DNA from: Enterobacter hormaechei subsp. xiangfangensis
GTDB lineage: Bacteria; Pseudomonadota; Gammaproteobacteria; Enterobacterales; Enterobacteriaceae
Reading direction: 5' to 3'
NCBI RefSeq assembly: GCF_001729785.1
Contig: NZ_CP017183.1
Coordinates: 2,542,001 to 2,606,000 of the forward strand
DNA: 64,000 nt
The notes beneath the pieces are model-generated. The model ran no database searches. It had not been told where the DNA came from and saw only the letters and a program-made list of their open reading frames with translations. Positions 10,589 to 18,842 of the stretch are shown here, in pieces. Within the stretch, counting starts at the first letter, position 1; each line of letters starts with the position of its first letter. Made by a program: the position numbers and the translations under genes.

Positions 10589-11397
10589 TGGAACGCTACG
10601 ACAACGCATTTGCACAACTGAAAGCCCGCCAGGAAGGCGCGTTCGTTCCCTTCGTGACGCTGGGCGACCCCGGCCCGGAGCAGTCGCTGAAGATTATCGA
10701 CACCCTGATTGATGCCGGTGCCGACGCGCTGGAGCTCGGTATTCCGTTCTCCGATCCGCTGGCGGATGGCCCGACCATTCAGAACGCAACGCTACGCGCG
10801 TTTGCCGCGGGCGTGACGCCGAGCCAGTGCTTTGAAATGCTGGCGGCGATCCGTCAGAAGCACCCGACCATTCCGATCGGCCTGCTGATGTACGCCAACC
10901 TGGTGTTCAGCCGCGGCATTGATGCGTTTTACGCAGAGTGCGCCCGCGTGGGCGTTGACTCCGTGCTGGTGGCTGACGTGCCCGTTGAAGAGTCTGCGCC
11001 ATTCCGTCAGGCGGCAATGCGCCACAACGTCGCGCCGATTTTCATCTGTCCACCGAATGCCGATGACGATCTGTTGCGCCAGATTGCCTCTTACGGACGA
11101 GGTTACACCTACCTGCTCTCCCGTGCGGGCGTCACCGGTGCGGAAAACAAAGCCGCGCTGCCGCTGCATCATCTGGTGGAGAAGCTTGCAGAATACCATG
11201 CTGCACCGCCGCTTCAGGGCTTTGGCATTTCCTCACCGGATCAGGTTACTGCGGCGATTGACGCGAAAGCCGCCGGGGCCATTTCGGGTTCGGCTATCGT
11301 GAAAATTATCGAGAAGAACGTGGATAAGCCACAGCAGATGCTGGCTGAATTACACGCATTCGTCACATCCATGAAAGCGGCCACGCGCAAGGCGTAA
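10588..11397 (+). CDS. trpA: Tryptophan synthase alpha subunit
   Basis: A 269-residue TIM barrel that cleaves indole-3-glycerol phosphate to indole and glyceraldehyde 3-phosphate, passing indole to TrpB through a tunnel. The catalytic glutamate and aspartate are visible in [16 protein letters not shown], and [10 protein letters not shown] and [10 protein letters not shown] contribute to phosphate binding. It is coupled to trpB by a one-base overlap and is the last gene of the operon. Confidence 0.98.
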   Translation: MERYDNAFAQLKARQEGAFVPFVTLGDPGPEQSLKIIDTLIDAGADALELGIPFSDPLADGPTIQNATLRAFAAGVTPSQCFEMLAAIRQKHPTIPIGLLMYANLVFSRGIDAFYAECARVGVDSVLVADVPVEESAPFRQAAMRHNVAPIFICPPNADDDLLRQIASYGRGYTYLLSRAGVTGAENKAALPLHHLVEKLAEYHAAPPLQGFGISSPDQVTAAIDAKAAGAISGSAIVKIIEKNVDKPQQMLAELHAFVTSMKAATRKA

Positions 11398-11405
11398 CCG
11401 TTAAC

Positions 11406-11434
11406 ACCGTCTGGCCCCGGCGTCAGGCGGTTTT
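11406..11434 (+). terminator. Weak terminator after trpA
   Basis: ACCGTCTG (11406-11413) can pair with CAGGCGGT (11424-11431) with G-U wobble, followed by only four T. This fits the weak trp t terminator, which in E. coli works together with a distal Rho-dependent site. Confidence 0.6.
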
Positions 11435-11571
11435 CCCTCCTCTCTTCCTGAAAGAAGCAGGTCAAAATTGATCCTGTCGATATTTTCGGTGTGAATGACT
11501 TTCCAAACTTTCGCGTAAGCGTATGATCTGGGCTCTTTTTAGCGTTACCCTTCTGAGTTCAGAGGTTATTC

Positions 11572-12783
11572 ATGTCATGGTATTCCTTCAAACAGACTTA
11601 CCTGGTTAAGTTCTGGTCACCTGTTCCGGCCGTTATCGCGGCAGGCATTCTCTCTACCTATTATTTCGGTATTACCGGCACCTTCTGGGCTGTTACGGGC
11701 GAGTTTACCCGCTGGGGTGGGCAGCTATTACAGCTGGCAGGCGTCCATGCCGAAGAGTGGGGCTACTTCAAACTGATCCATCTTGAGGGCACACCGCTGA
11801 CCCGCATCGACGGAATGATGATCATTGGCATGTTCGGCGGCTGTTTTGCGGCCGCGCTGTGGGCCAACAACGTTAAGTTGCGCATGCCGAAAAGCCGCAT
11901 CCGCATTATGCAGGCCGTGGTCGGCGGCATCATTGCCGGGTTTGGCGCTCGTCTGGCGATGGGCTGTAATCTGGCCGCGTTCTTTACCGGCATTCCGCAG
12001 TTCTCGCTGCATGCCTGGTTCTTTGCCGTCGCCACCGCCATCGGCTCCTACTTCGGTGCTAAATTCACCCTGCTGCCGCTGTTCCGCATTCCGGTGAAAA
12101 TGACGAAAGTTAGCGCTGCCTCTCCGTTAACGCAAAAACCCGATCAGGCGCGTCGTCGTTTCCGCCTCGGTATGCTGGTCTTTTTTGCTATGGTTGCCTG
12201 GGCGATTTGCACGGCAATGAATCAGCCCAAACTCGGTCTGGCCATGCTGTTCGGCGTCGGCTTTGGTCTGCTGATTGAACGCGCGCAGATCTGCTTTACC
12301 TCCGCGTTTCGCGATATGTGGATCACCGGACGCACCATGATGGCGAAGGCGATCATTGCCGGCATGGCCGTGAGCGCAATTGGCATCTTCAGCTATGTTC
12401 AGCTCGGCGTGGAGCCAAAAATTATGTGGGCGGGCCCAAATGCCGTGATTGGCGGGCTGCTGTTTGGCTTTGGCATCGTGCTGGCGGGCGGGTGTGAAAC
12501 CGGCTGGATGTATCGCGCTGTGGAAGGCCAGGTGCATTACTGGTGGGTGGGTCTGGGTAACGTGATTGGCTCTACCCTTCTGGCCTGCTACTGGGATGAC
12601 GTCTCTCCGGTGCTGGTAACAAACTGGGACAAGGTCAACCTGCTGAAAACCTTTGGTCCACTCGGGGGGCTCCTGGTGACCTATGCCCTGCTGCTCATCG
12701 CCTTCTTACTGGTTGTTGCACAAGAGAAGCGCTTCTTCCGACGCGCCACCGCCAAAACTGAAACTCAGGAGAATGCCGCATGA
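11572..12783 (+). CDS. yedE: YedE, YeeE/YedE-family membrane transporter (selenium/sulfur-metabolism type)
   Basis: A 403-residue polytopic inner-membrane protein, strongly similar along its whole length to E. coli YedE. Conserved cysteine-containing segments are GARLAMGCNLAAFF, ERAQICFTSAFRD and LAGGCETGWMYRA; in the related thiosulfate transporter TsuA such cysteines line the substrate path. It is translationally coupled by a four-base overlap to yedF. Families of this pair are associated with selenium or sulfur transport, but the substrate of YedE is not firmly established. In E. coli the pair lies near fliT/amyA, not next to trp. Confidence 0.92.
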   Translation: MSWYSFKQTYLVKFWSPVPAVIAAGILSTYYFGITGTFWAVTGEFTRWGGQLLQLAGVHAEEWGYFKLIHLEGTPLTRIDGMMIIGMFGGCFAAALWANNVKLRMPKSRIRIMQAVVGGIIAGFGARLAMGCNLAAFFTGIPQFSLHAWFFAVATAIGSYFGAKFTLLPLFRIPVKMTKVSAASPLTQKPDQARRRFRLGMLVFFAMVAWAICTAMNQPKLGLAMLFGVGFGLLIERAQICFTSAFRDMWITGRTMMAKAIIAGMAVSAIGIFSYVQLGVEPKIMWAGPNAVIGGLLFGFGIVLAGGCETGWMYRAVEGQVHYWWVGLGNVIGSTLLACYWDDVSPVLVTNWDKVNLLKTFGPLGGLLVTYALLLIAFLLVVAQEKRFFRRATAKTETQENAA

Positions 12784-13013
12784 AAGAGATCGTGCCTGAT
12801 TATCGTCTCGATATGGTGGGTGAACCTTGCCCTTACCCGGCCGTCGCCACGCTTGAAGCGCTACCGCAGCTAAAGAAAGGTGAAATTCTGGAAGTGGTGA
12901 GCGATTGCCCCCAGTCGATCAATAACATTCCGCTTGATGCCAAAAATCACGGCTATACCGTGCTGGATATCCAGCAGGACGGACCAACCATTCGTTATTT
13001 AATTCAGAAGTGA
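12780..13013 (+). CDS. yedF: YedF, TusA-family sulfurtransferase-like protein
   Basis: A 77-residue TusA/SirA-fold protein with the family CPxP motif as EPCPYPAVATLEAL near residues 13-26; the cysteine is the predicted persulfide (or selenide) carrier. It begins inside the yedE stop (ATGA). The gene neighbourhood suggests it receives sulfur or selenium from the YedE transporter; this is inferred from context. A terminator follows at 13025-13048. Confidence 0.92.
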   Translation: MKEIVPDYRLDMVGEPCPYPAVATLEALPQLKKGEILEVVSDCPQSINNIPLDAKNHGYTVLDIQQDGPTIRYLIQK

Positions 13014-13024
13014 TTTCACGATCG

Positions 13025-13048
13025 AAAAAGGCCTCTCAGAGGCCTTTT
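13025..13048. terminator. Bidirectional terminator after yedF
   Basis: The inverted repeat GGCCTC (13030-13035) with GAGGCC (13039-13044) has A residues on the left and T residues on the right. It sits directly after yedF on the plus strand and directly after the YmcF-like gene (stop at 13049-13051) on the minus strand. Confidence 0.9.
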
Positions 13049-13228
13049 CTAGTTTACTGGCTTTGGCCACCGTCGTCGTCTGAGCTTCGGCAGGCATGAA
13101 TGAATGGTGAGACGTGTTCCGCAAACGGAACAGATAGCACCGTGAGGTAGGCTATGTGCTGGGCTGAACGTCGTGAACTGAAACTGTTTACCTGCACAAA
13201 CCGGACACTCAAATTTGATGTTGGGGAT
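13049..13228 (-). CDS. Small two-CxxC microprotein resembling the YmcF/YnfQ cold-shock family, probable non-AUG start
   Basis: The C-terminal reading frame encodes CPVCAGKQF and PHGAICSVC, two CxxC pairs (residues 8, 11, 33, 36 of a 59-residue product). The pattern CPxCxG, then TxF, six residues, PxGAxCxxC matches what I recall of the E. coli cold-shock microproteins YmcF and YnfQ, which were reported to start at ATT codons. No ATG lies in frame before the first cysteine. The best Shine-Dalgarno, GGAGG (13237-13233), sits just upstream of an ATC codon at 13228-13226, taken here as start. A TTG at 13270 would give 73 residues but has no good ribosome site. A zinc-binding role is inferred. Confidence 0.6.
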   Translation of the reverse strand: MPNIKFECPVCAGKQFQFTTFSPAHSLPHGAICSVCGTRLTIHSCLPKLRRRRWPKPVN

Positions 13229-13299
13229 ATCCCCTCCAGACAGGTGTGTGGAACAACCACCATACAGCAATCACCGGCTGACAGGGGATATATCTTCTG

Positions 13300-13932
13300 T
13301 CAGAAACGATAGCCTGCTGAGAACATAAATACCCACGGATCCAGACGGGTATTGATACTTTGCTGCTGCCCGCCAGCTTTAAAGCGCACGTCCGTATCAA
13401 TGTCCATATACCAGACAGAGGCGTTGATCAGCCAGTCACGATTAATCAGATAATCCAGACCAACCTGTCCCGCCATGCCCCACGAGTCTTTCAGGCTGAG
13501 ATCGGAGAGCCCGGCCTCTTTACCGGTATCGTTAAATTTCTCATCAAAGAAGGTGGTGTAGTTAACGCCTGCACCAATATAAGGGCGCACCTTGCTGCTG
13601 GAATCTCCGAAGTACCACTGCGCCATCAGCGTTGGTGGCAAATGGTGCACCGTGGCAATGTCCCCGGTCGGTCCTAAACCGACGCGGTGACGGAATGGCG
13701 TGGCGGCTAAAAGCTCGACGCCAATGTTATCCGTTGCCATATACGTAAACGTCAGGCCTAACTGGGTGTTATTGCTGACGTTAAACCCGCCCATACCCAG
13801 CACATTGTCGGACCCTTCCGTTGGACGTACCGTTGCCGAACCGGCACGAATAAAGAATTCACCTGCTTCATGCGCGTAAGCGCCGCCAGAGAGACTGCTT
13901 AAGATAAGGGCTGCCACCGCTAATTTTTTCAT
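13300..13932 (-). CDS. ompW: Outer membrane protein OmpW
   Basis: A 210-residue outer-membrane eight-stranded beta barrel with a cleavable signal peptide (about residues 1-20, ending GGAYA before HEAGEF). The protein ends in an aromatic residue (AGYRF), the usual outer-membrane assembly signal. OmpW forms a narrow hydrophobic channel for small hydrophobic molecules and is the colicin S4 receptor in E. coli. The segment YFGDSSSKVRPYIGAGVNY is typical of the family. Upstream sequence holds CRP-like and FNR-like boxes. Confidence 0.96.
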   Translation of the reverse strand: MKKLAVAALILSSLSGGAYAHEAGEFFIRAGSATVRPTEGSDNVLGMGGFNVSNNTQLGLTFTYMATDNIGVELLAATPFRHRVGLGPTGDIATVHHLPPTLMAQWYFGDSSSKVRPYIGAGVNYTTFFDEKFNDTGKEAGLSDLSLKDSWGMAGQVGLDYLINRDWLINASVWYMDIDTDVRFKAGGQQQSINTRLDPWVFMFSAGYRF

Positions 13933-13992
13933 ATCCGCTCCATCGTTGTGGTTTTAATTGCGGAGGAGAATATACTCACAAATGAGTAATAA

Positions 13993-14014
13993 GTGATCTA
14001 ACACAGATCACATT
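13993..14014. promoter_or_regulatory. CRP-like site upstream of ompW
   Basis: TCTAA-N6-TCACA (13997-14012) within a longer imperfect palindrome GTGATC...GATCAC. The right half matches the CRP consensus perfectly and the left half only partly. It lies about 60 bases upstream of the ompW start. Confidence 0.35.
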
Positions 14015-14036
14015 AAAACCAGTAAGTTAACATTCA

Positions 14037-14050
14037 TTGATCTAGGTTAA
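14037..14050. promoter_or_regulatory. FNR-like site upstream of ompW
   Basis: TTGAT-CTAG-GTTAA resembles the FNR consensus TTGAT-N4-ATCAA with a good left half and a weak right half. ompW is known to respond to oxygen through FNR in E. coli, which supports but does not prove the site. Confidence 0.35.
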
Positions 14051-14214
14051 TTTTTGGTGACACCTCATAAAGCAATAAGTTGTTACCGCGTCAATTTTTG
14101 GCATTTCATGGTTACAAAATTTTCTGTTTTCCCTCTCTTGCGCTTCCTGTAGCGGCTGGATAATTTATCGCTCTCACAATGTGATTTGATGCGTTCTACT
14201 TTTGCAGGTGTGCC

Positions 14215-14619
14215 ATGAGTGATCATAACCCGTGCATGACGTGCGGAGCCTGTTGTGCGTATTTTCGAGTCTCTTTCTATTGGGCTGAAGCCAGCGATGG
14301 CGGCGGCACCGTTCCGGTCGATCTCACTGAACCCTTAACCCCTTTTCTGCGCTGTATGCGCGGCACCAATCAAAAACAGAGCCGCTGTGTGGCACTGGAA
14401 GGTGAACCTGGGGTATCCACCCGCTGCTCCATTTACGCGGATCGCCCCAGCCCGTGTCGCACTTTCGCGATGTCGGGAGAGGATGGGCAGGTCAATGAGG
14501 CATGCAATCGCGCCCGCGCCCGCTATGGATTACCGCCGCTTTACAAAGATATGCTTTTCCATACAAGCCTTGATGCTGCCACCAGCGTGTTATCCGGTGT
14601 ACAATTGCCGGCTAATTAA
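14215..14619 (+). CDS. YkgJ-family cysteine-cluster protein
   Basis: A 134-residue soluble protein with the N-terminal cluster CMTCGACC (cysteines at residues 7, 10, 13 and 14) and further cysteines in RCVAL, TRCSIY, SPCRTF and NEACNRA. This spacing is that of the YkgJ (UPF0153) family, thought to bind a metal or iron-sulfur cluster; the biochemical role is unknown. It starts at ATG 14215 and lies 25 bases upstream of yciC, so the two probably share a transcript. The E. coli K-12 order has no gene here between ompW and yciC. Confidence 0.8.
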   Translation: MSDHNPCMTCGACCAYFRVSFYWAEASDGGGTVPVDLTEPLTPFLRCMRGTNQKQSRCVALEGEPGVSTRCSIYADRPSPCRTFAMSGEDGQVNEACNRARARYGLPPLYKDMLFHTSLDAATSVLSGVQLPAN

Positions 14620-14644
14620 CACCTGCAATACTCAAGGAGAGTGC

Positions 14645-15388
14645 ATGTCTATCACGGCGAAGTCTGTCTACCGTGACACGGGAAATTTTTTCCGCAATCA
14701 GTTCATTACCTTTTTACTGATCGCGTTGTTGTGCGCCTTTATTACGGTGGTGCTGGGTCATGCGTTCTCACCCAGTGATGAACAGATTGCCACGCTGAGC
14801 CAGGGGGAGCATCTTGCAGGCAGCGCAGGGTTGTTTGACCTTGTGCAGAATATGACGCCTGAGCAACAGCAAATCTTGCTGCGCGCATCTGCGGCATCTA
14901 CCTTCTCGGGTCTGATTGGCAACGCCATTCTGGCGGGTGGCGTGTTGCTGATGATCCAACTGGTATCTGCCGGCCAACGCGTCAGCGCGTTACGTGCAAT
15001 CGGGGCCAGTGCTCCGGTGCTGCCAAAGCTGTTTATCCTCATCTTCCTGACCACGCTGCTGGTCCAGATGGGGATCATGTTGGTGGTCGTTCCGGGCGTG
15101 CTGCTGGCTATCGTGCTTTCATTCGCGCCAGTAATGGTTGTGCAGGACAAACTGGGCATTTTCACCGCCATGCGCAGCAGCATCAGGCTCGCATGGGCCA
15201 ATATGCGACTGGTCGCCCCGGCCGTTATCAGCTGGCTGCTGGCCAAGACTCTGCTGTTGCTGTTTGCGCCGAATTTTGCGGTGTTAACGCCAAACGTCGG
15301 AGCGGTTGTCGCCAATACGCTGAGCAATCTGATTTCAGCCGTGCTGCTGGTCTATTTGTTCCGCCTGTACATGTTAATTCGTCAGTAA
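14645..15388 (+). CDS. yciC: YciC, UPF0259 inner-membrane protein
   Basis: A 247-residue polytopic membrane protein matching E. coli YciC in length and sequence. Hydrophobic segments are at about residues 20-42, 85-105, 115-155 (long, probably two helices), 190-210 and 220-245. The start is ATG 14645, with AAGGAGA eight bases upstream; in-frame upstream ATGs lie inside the preceding gene and would add an unrelated extension. Function unknown. yciB follows after 13 bases. Confidence 0.93.
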   Translation: MSITAKSVYRDTGNFFRNQFITFLLIALLCAFITVVLGHAFSPSDEQIATLSQGEHLAGSAGLFDLVQNMTPEQQQILLRASAASTFSGLIGNAILAGGVLLMIQLVSAGQRVSALRAIGASAPVLPKLFILIFLTTLLVQMGIMLVVVPGVLLAIVLSFAPVMVVQDKLGIFTAMRSSIRLAWANMRLVAPAVISWLLAKTLLLLFAPNFAVLTPNVGAVVANTLSNLISAVLLVYLFRLYMLIRQ

Positions 15389-15401
15389 CTGGGATCGCAG
15401 A

Positions 15402-15941
15402 ATGAAGCAGTTTCTTGATTTTTTACCGCTGATCGTATTTTTCGCTTTTTATAAGCTGTACGACATTTATGCCGGCACGCTGGCGCTGATTGTGGCAACG
15501 GCTGTGGTGCTGATTTACAGCTGGGTTCGCTATCGCAAAGTTGAAAAGATGGCGCTCATCACCTTCCTGATGGTGGCGGTGTTTGGTGGTCTGACATTGT
15601 TCTTCCACAATGATGAATTTATCAAATGGAAGGTCACGGTGATTTACGGCCTGTTTGCGGGCGCACTCCTCATCAGCCAGTGGGTGATGAAGAAGCCACT
15701 GATCCAGCGCATGCTGGGGAAAGAACTGACCCTGCCGCAGGCTGTGTGGGGGCGTCTGAATATCGCCTGGGCGCTATTTTTTATTCTGTGTGGTCTGGCG
15801 AATATCTATATCGCATTCTGGCTCCCGCAGAATATCTGGGTCAACTTCAAGGTGTTTGGCCTGACGGCGCTGACTCTTATCTTCACCCTGCTCAGCGGCG
15901 TTTATATTTATCGCCACATGCCGCAGGATGACAAGCACTGA
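15402..15941 (+). CDS. yciB: YciB, inner-membrane-spanning septation/cell-envelope protein
   Basis: A 179-residue protein with about five transmembrane helices, beginning [21 protein letters not shown], the IspZ/YciB family signature. In E. coli YciB interacts with elongation and division proteins and affects envelope integrity together with DcrB. It lies in a probable operon with the YkgJ-like gene and yciC and is followed by a terminator. Confidence 0.95.
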   Translation: MKQFLDFLPLIVFFAFYKLYDIYAGTLALIVATAVVLIYSWVRYRKVEKMALITFLMVAVFGGLTLFFHNDEFIKWKVTVIYGLFAGALLISQWVMKKPLIQRMLGKELTLPQAVWGRLNIAWALFFILCGLANIYIAFWLPQNIWVNFKVFGLTALTLIFTLLSGVYIYRHMPQDDKH

Positions 15942-15948
15942 TCCTTCT

Positions 15949-15980
15949 GGCCAGATCGCCACGCGGTCTGGCCTCTTTTC
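15949..15980 (+). terminator. Intrinsic terminator after yciB
   Basis: The stem GGCCAGA (15949-15955) with TCTGGCC (15967-15973) is followed by a T-rich stretch. It lies eight bases after the yciB stop codon. Confidence 0.8.
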
Positions 15981-16061
15981 CCGCCTTCTCTTTTCTCTAC
16001 ATCCTTCCTGCGAAAATGTCTGAATCATGAAGATTTTATGGAGATTGCTGTCACTTTATTG

Positions 16062-16082
16062 TAATGAGAATGACTATCATTA
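16062..16082. promoter_or_regulatory. Fur box upstream of iroN
   Basis: TAATGAGAATGACTATCATTA closely matches the 19-base Fur consensus, with GAGAAT and TATCATT repeats. It lies about 40 bases upstream of the receptor gene, so repression by Fe2+-Fur is expected. Confidence 0.85.
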
Positions 16083-16121
16083 ATATTCGTCATCGCATTT
16101 TTAACAAATGGAAATGAGTTG

Positions 16122-18308
16122 ATGAATAACATAATAAGATTTGCCCCGGCTACACTTACGCTCGCCATTTTTTCAACGCTATACCAGAGCGCACACGCAG
16201 CGGAAGAGACTCTCGCCGATGGTGAAACAATGGTTGTTCAGGCCACCGCTGAAGAGGCGCTGAAGCAACAGCCGGGGGTTTCCATCATCACGGCAAAGGA
16301 CATAGAAAAGGATCCACCGGTTAACGATCTTTCAGAAATTATTCGCAAAATGCCCGGGGTTAACCTCACCGGAAACAGCGCGACAGGCAGCCGCGGTAAC
16401 AACCGCCAGATCGACATCCGCGGTATGGGGCCGGAGAACACGCTGATTCTGATTGACGGTGTGCCGGTGACGTCACGTAACTCGGTGCGCTACAGCTGGC
16501 GCGGGGAGCGCGATACCCGCGGGGATACTAACTGGGTTCCGCCAGAGATGGTTGAGCGCATTGAAGTGCTCCGGGGACCTGCTGCCGCCCGCTATGGTTC
16601 GGGGGCGGCCGGCGGCGTCGTCAACATCATTACCAAACGCCCGACCAACGACTGGCACGGCTCACTCTCCCTGTACACTAACCAGCCTGAAAATGATAAA
16701 GAGGGGGCGACAAAACGCGCTAATTTTGATCTGAGCGGCCCTCTTGCGGGCGATGCGTTAACGATGCGCCTGTACGGGAATATCAACAAAACCGACGCAG
16801 ATGCTCAGGACATCAACACCGCGCAAAACGGCTCTTACGCCGCCGGACGTGAAGGCGTGCGCAACAAGGACATCAATGCCCTGCTCTCCTGGAAACTCAC
16901 GCCACAGCAGATTATCGATTTCGACTACAGCTACAGCCGCCAGGGCAATATCTACGCGGGTGATACTCAATACAGCAACAGCAACGTCAGCCCTGACGGT
17001 CTGGTGTCGTCCCTGTATGGACACGAAACCAACCGAATGTACCGCCAGTCTTATGGCATTACGCACAACGGCATCTGGGACTGGGGTCAGTCAAAGTTCG
17101 GTGTCTATTATGAAAAGACCAACAACACCCGCCTGGAAGAAGGCTCTACGGGCAAAGTTGAGGGGATGATCAATAGCGATAAATACGATACCAGCCGGCT
17201 GGAGTCATACCGTTCAACGGGTGAACTGAACATTCCTTTCTTCTGGCTGGTCGAACAGACGCTAACCGTGGGTGCAGAATGGAACCGTGATGAACTGAAC
17301 GATCCGGCCTCAATGCAGGCGACAAATGTGTCGGGAGAAGTGATTAACGGCGTTCCCGGCACGGCTTCTGAGCGCAACAGCAAAAACAGCGCTGACCTCA
17401 CCGGCATCTATCTTGAGGACAATATTGAAGCGCGTCAGGGCACCAACCTGATCCCAGGGATCCGCTTTGATTATCACAATCAGTTCGGCAGCAACTGGAG
17501 TCCTAGCCTGAACGTCTCCCAGGATTTGGGTGACATGTTCAAGGTTAAAGCGGGTATCGCTCGGGTATTTAAAGCGCCAAACCTGTATCAATCCAGCGAA
17601 GGCTATCTGCTTTCCACCCGCGGTAATGGCTGCCCGAACAACGTTTCCGAAGGAAGCTGTTACCTGTTAGGTAACCCGGATCTGGATCCGGAAATCAGCG
17701 TGAACAAAGAGATTGGCCTGGCCTTTGCGCTGGAAGGCTACGAGGCTGGCATAACCTGGTTCCGCAACGATTACAAAAACAAGATCGTTTCAGGAACGGA
17801 CGTGCTGGGCCAGACAAGCAGCGGCGCAAATATCCTTCAGTGGCAGAACGGAGGAAAGGCTGTTGTTGAGGGGCTGGAGGGCAATCTCACCGTCCCGGTT
17901 ATCCGCGACACGCTAACATGGCGTACCAATGCGACGTATATGATTCAGTCTGAAAGTAAGGACACCGGCAACCCTTTGTCGATTATCCCCAAATATACCG
18001 TCAACACCATGCTGGACTGGGAGGTTAACAGCAAGCTTTCAGCCAACGTAAGCTGGACGATGTACGGCCGCCAGAAGCCCAGAGAAAACGCTGAAATCCG
18101 CAAAGAGGAAAATGCGATGTCCAACAGAGAGATCGGCGCGTATTCCATCGTGGGTATCGGCAGTAACTATCAGCTGACCAAAAACCTGCGCCTGAATGCC
18201 GGCATCAGCAACCTCTTTGACAAGCAGATTTACCGTGAAAATGATGGTGCATCGACCTATAACGAACCAGGCCGTGCGTATTACGCAGGCGTGACCCTGT
18301 CCTTCTGA
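16122..18308 (+). CDS. iroN: TonB-dependent catecholate siderophore receptor, IroN-like
   Basis: A 728-residue outer-membrane receptor. Signal peptide about residues 1-26 (ending SAHA), TonB box ETMVVQA just after, plug domain with PGVNLTGNSATGSRGNNRQI and GPAAARYGSGAAGGVVNIITK, and a 22-strand barrel ending in Phe (GVTLSF). Plug and barrel are closer to the salmochelin receptor IroN than to FepA (for example RPTNDWHGSLSLYTNQPE and a YEKTNNTR segment). IroN imports salmochelin, enterobactin and breakdown products. ATG 16122 is preferred to a TTG three bases earlier. It stands alone: no iroBCDE is adjacent, and the position between yciB and yciA is empty in E. coli. Confidence 0.88.
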   Translation: MNNIIRFAPATLTLAIFSTLYQSAHAAEETLADGETMVVQATAEEALKQQPGVSIITAKDIEKDPPVNDLSEIIRKMPGVNLTGNSATGSRGNNRQIDIRGMGPENTLILIDGVPVTSRNSVRYSWRGERDTRGDTNWVPPEMVERIEVLRGPAAARYGSGAAGGVVNIITKRPTNDWHGSLSLYTNQPENDKEGATKRANFDLSGPLAGDALTMRLYGNINKTDADAQDINTAQNGSYAAGREGVRNKDINALLSWKLTPQQIIDFDYSYSRQGNIYAGDTQYSNSNVSPDGLVSSLYGHETNRMYRQSYGITHNGIWDWGQSKFGVYYEKTNNTRLEEGSTGKVEGMINSDKYDTSRLESYRSTGELNIPFFWLVEQTLTVGAEWNRDELNDPASMQATNVSGEVINGVPGTASERNSKNSADLTGIYLEDNIEARQGTNLIPGIRFDYHNQFGSNWSPSLNVSQDLGDMFKVKAGIARVFKAPNLYQSSEGYLLSTRGNGCPNNVSEGSCYLLGNPDLDPEISVNKEIGLAFALEGYEAGITWFRNDYKNKIVSGTDVLGQTSSGANILQWQNGGKAVVEGLEGNLTVPVIRDTLTWRTNATYMIQSESKDTGNPLSIIPKYTVNTMLDWEVNSKLSANVSWTMYGRQKPRENAEIRKEENAMSNREIGAYSIVGIGSNYQLTKNLRLNAGISNLFDKQIYRENDGASTYNEPGRAYYAGVTLSF

Positions 18309-18406
18309 CCCTAAGGCGCCTGCTCTGCGGGCGCTAACCCTATTCTCTCCAGCCAGAAATCATAGTAGCATCCCGCCTGAAGTCTTCAGTTACGAGTTTA
18401 AAAACA

Positions 18407-18802
18407 ATGACAACAAATGACGCCCCACAGGGCGAACTGGTTTTACGCACACTGGCAATGCCTGCGGATACGAATGCCAATGGCGATATTTTTGGCGGCT
18501 GGTTGATGTCGCAGATGGATATGGGCGGTGCAATCCTGGCAAAAGAGATTGCACACGGGCGCGTGGTGACAGTCCGGGTCGATGGCATGACCTTCCTGCG
18601 CCCTGTCGCGGTGGGGGACGTGGTGTGCTGTTATGCACGCTGCGTAAAACGCGGCAATACGTCTGTCTCCATCAACATTGAAGTATGGGTAAAAAAAGTC
18701 TCTTCTGAACCGATTGGTCAGCGCTATAAGGCGACGGAAGCATTATTCATCTATGTGGCGGTGGATAGCGACGGTAAGCCCCGCCAGCTCCCACGGAGCT
18801 GA
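18407..18802 (+). CDS. yciA: YciA, acyl-CoA thioester hydrolase
   Basis: A 131-residue hot-dog-fold thioesterase, nearly identical to E. coli YciA across MPADTNANGDIFGGWLMSQM and VRVDGMTFLRPVAVGDVV. It hydrolyses a broad range of acyl-CoAs in the cytoplasm and may serve membrane or acyl-CoA homeostasis. It converges on tonB through a shared terminator. Confidence 0.96.
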   Translation: MTTNDAPQGELVLRTLAMPADTNANGDIFGGWLMSQMDMGGAILAKEIAHGRVVTVRVDGMTFLRPVAVGDVVCCYARCVKRGNTSVSINIEVWVKKVSSEPIGQRYKATEALFIYVAVDSDGKPRQLPRS

Positions 18803-18814
18803 TCCTCAGGTAAA

Positions 18815-18842
18815 AAAAAGCCTCCTTGCGGAGGCTTCTTTT
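18815..18842. terminator. Bidirectional terminator between yciA and tonB
   Basis: AAGCCTCC (18819-18826) pairs with GGAGGCTT (18831-18838), flanked by A on the left and T on the right. It can end yciA on the plus strand and tonB on the minus strand. Confidence 0.88.
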
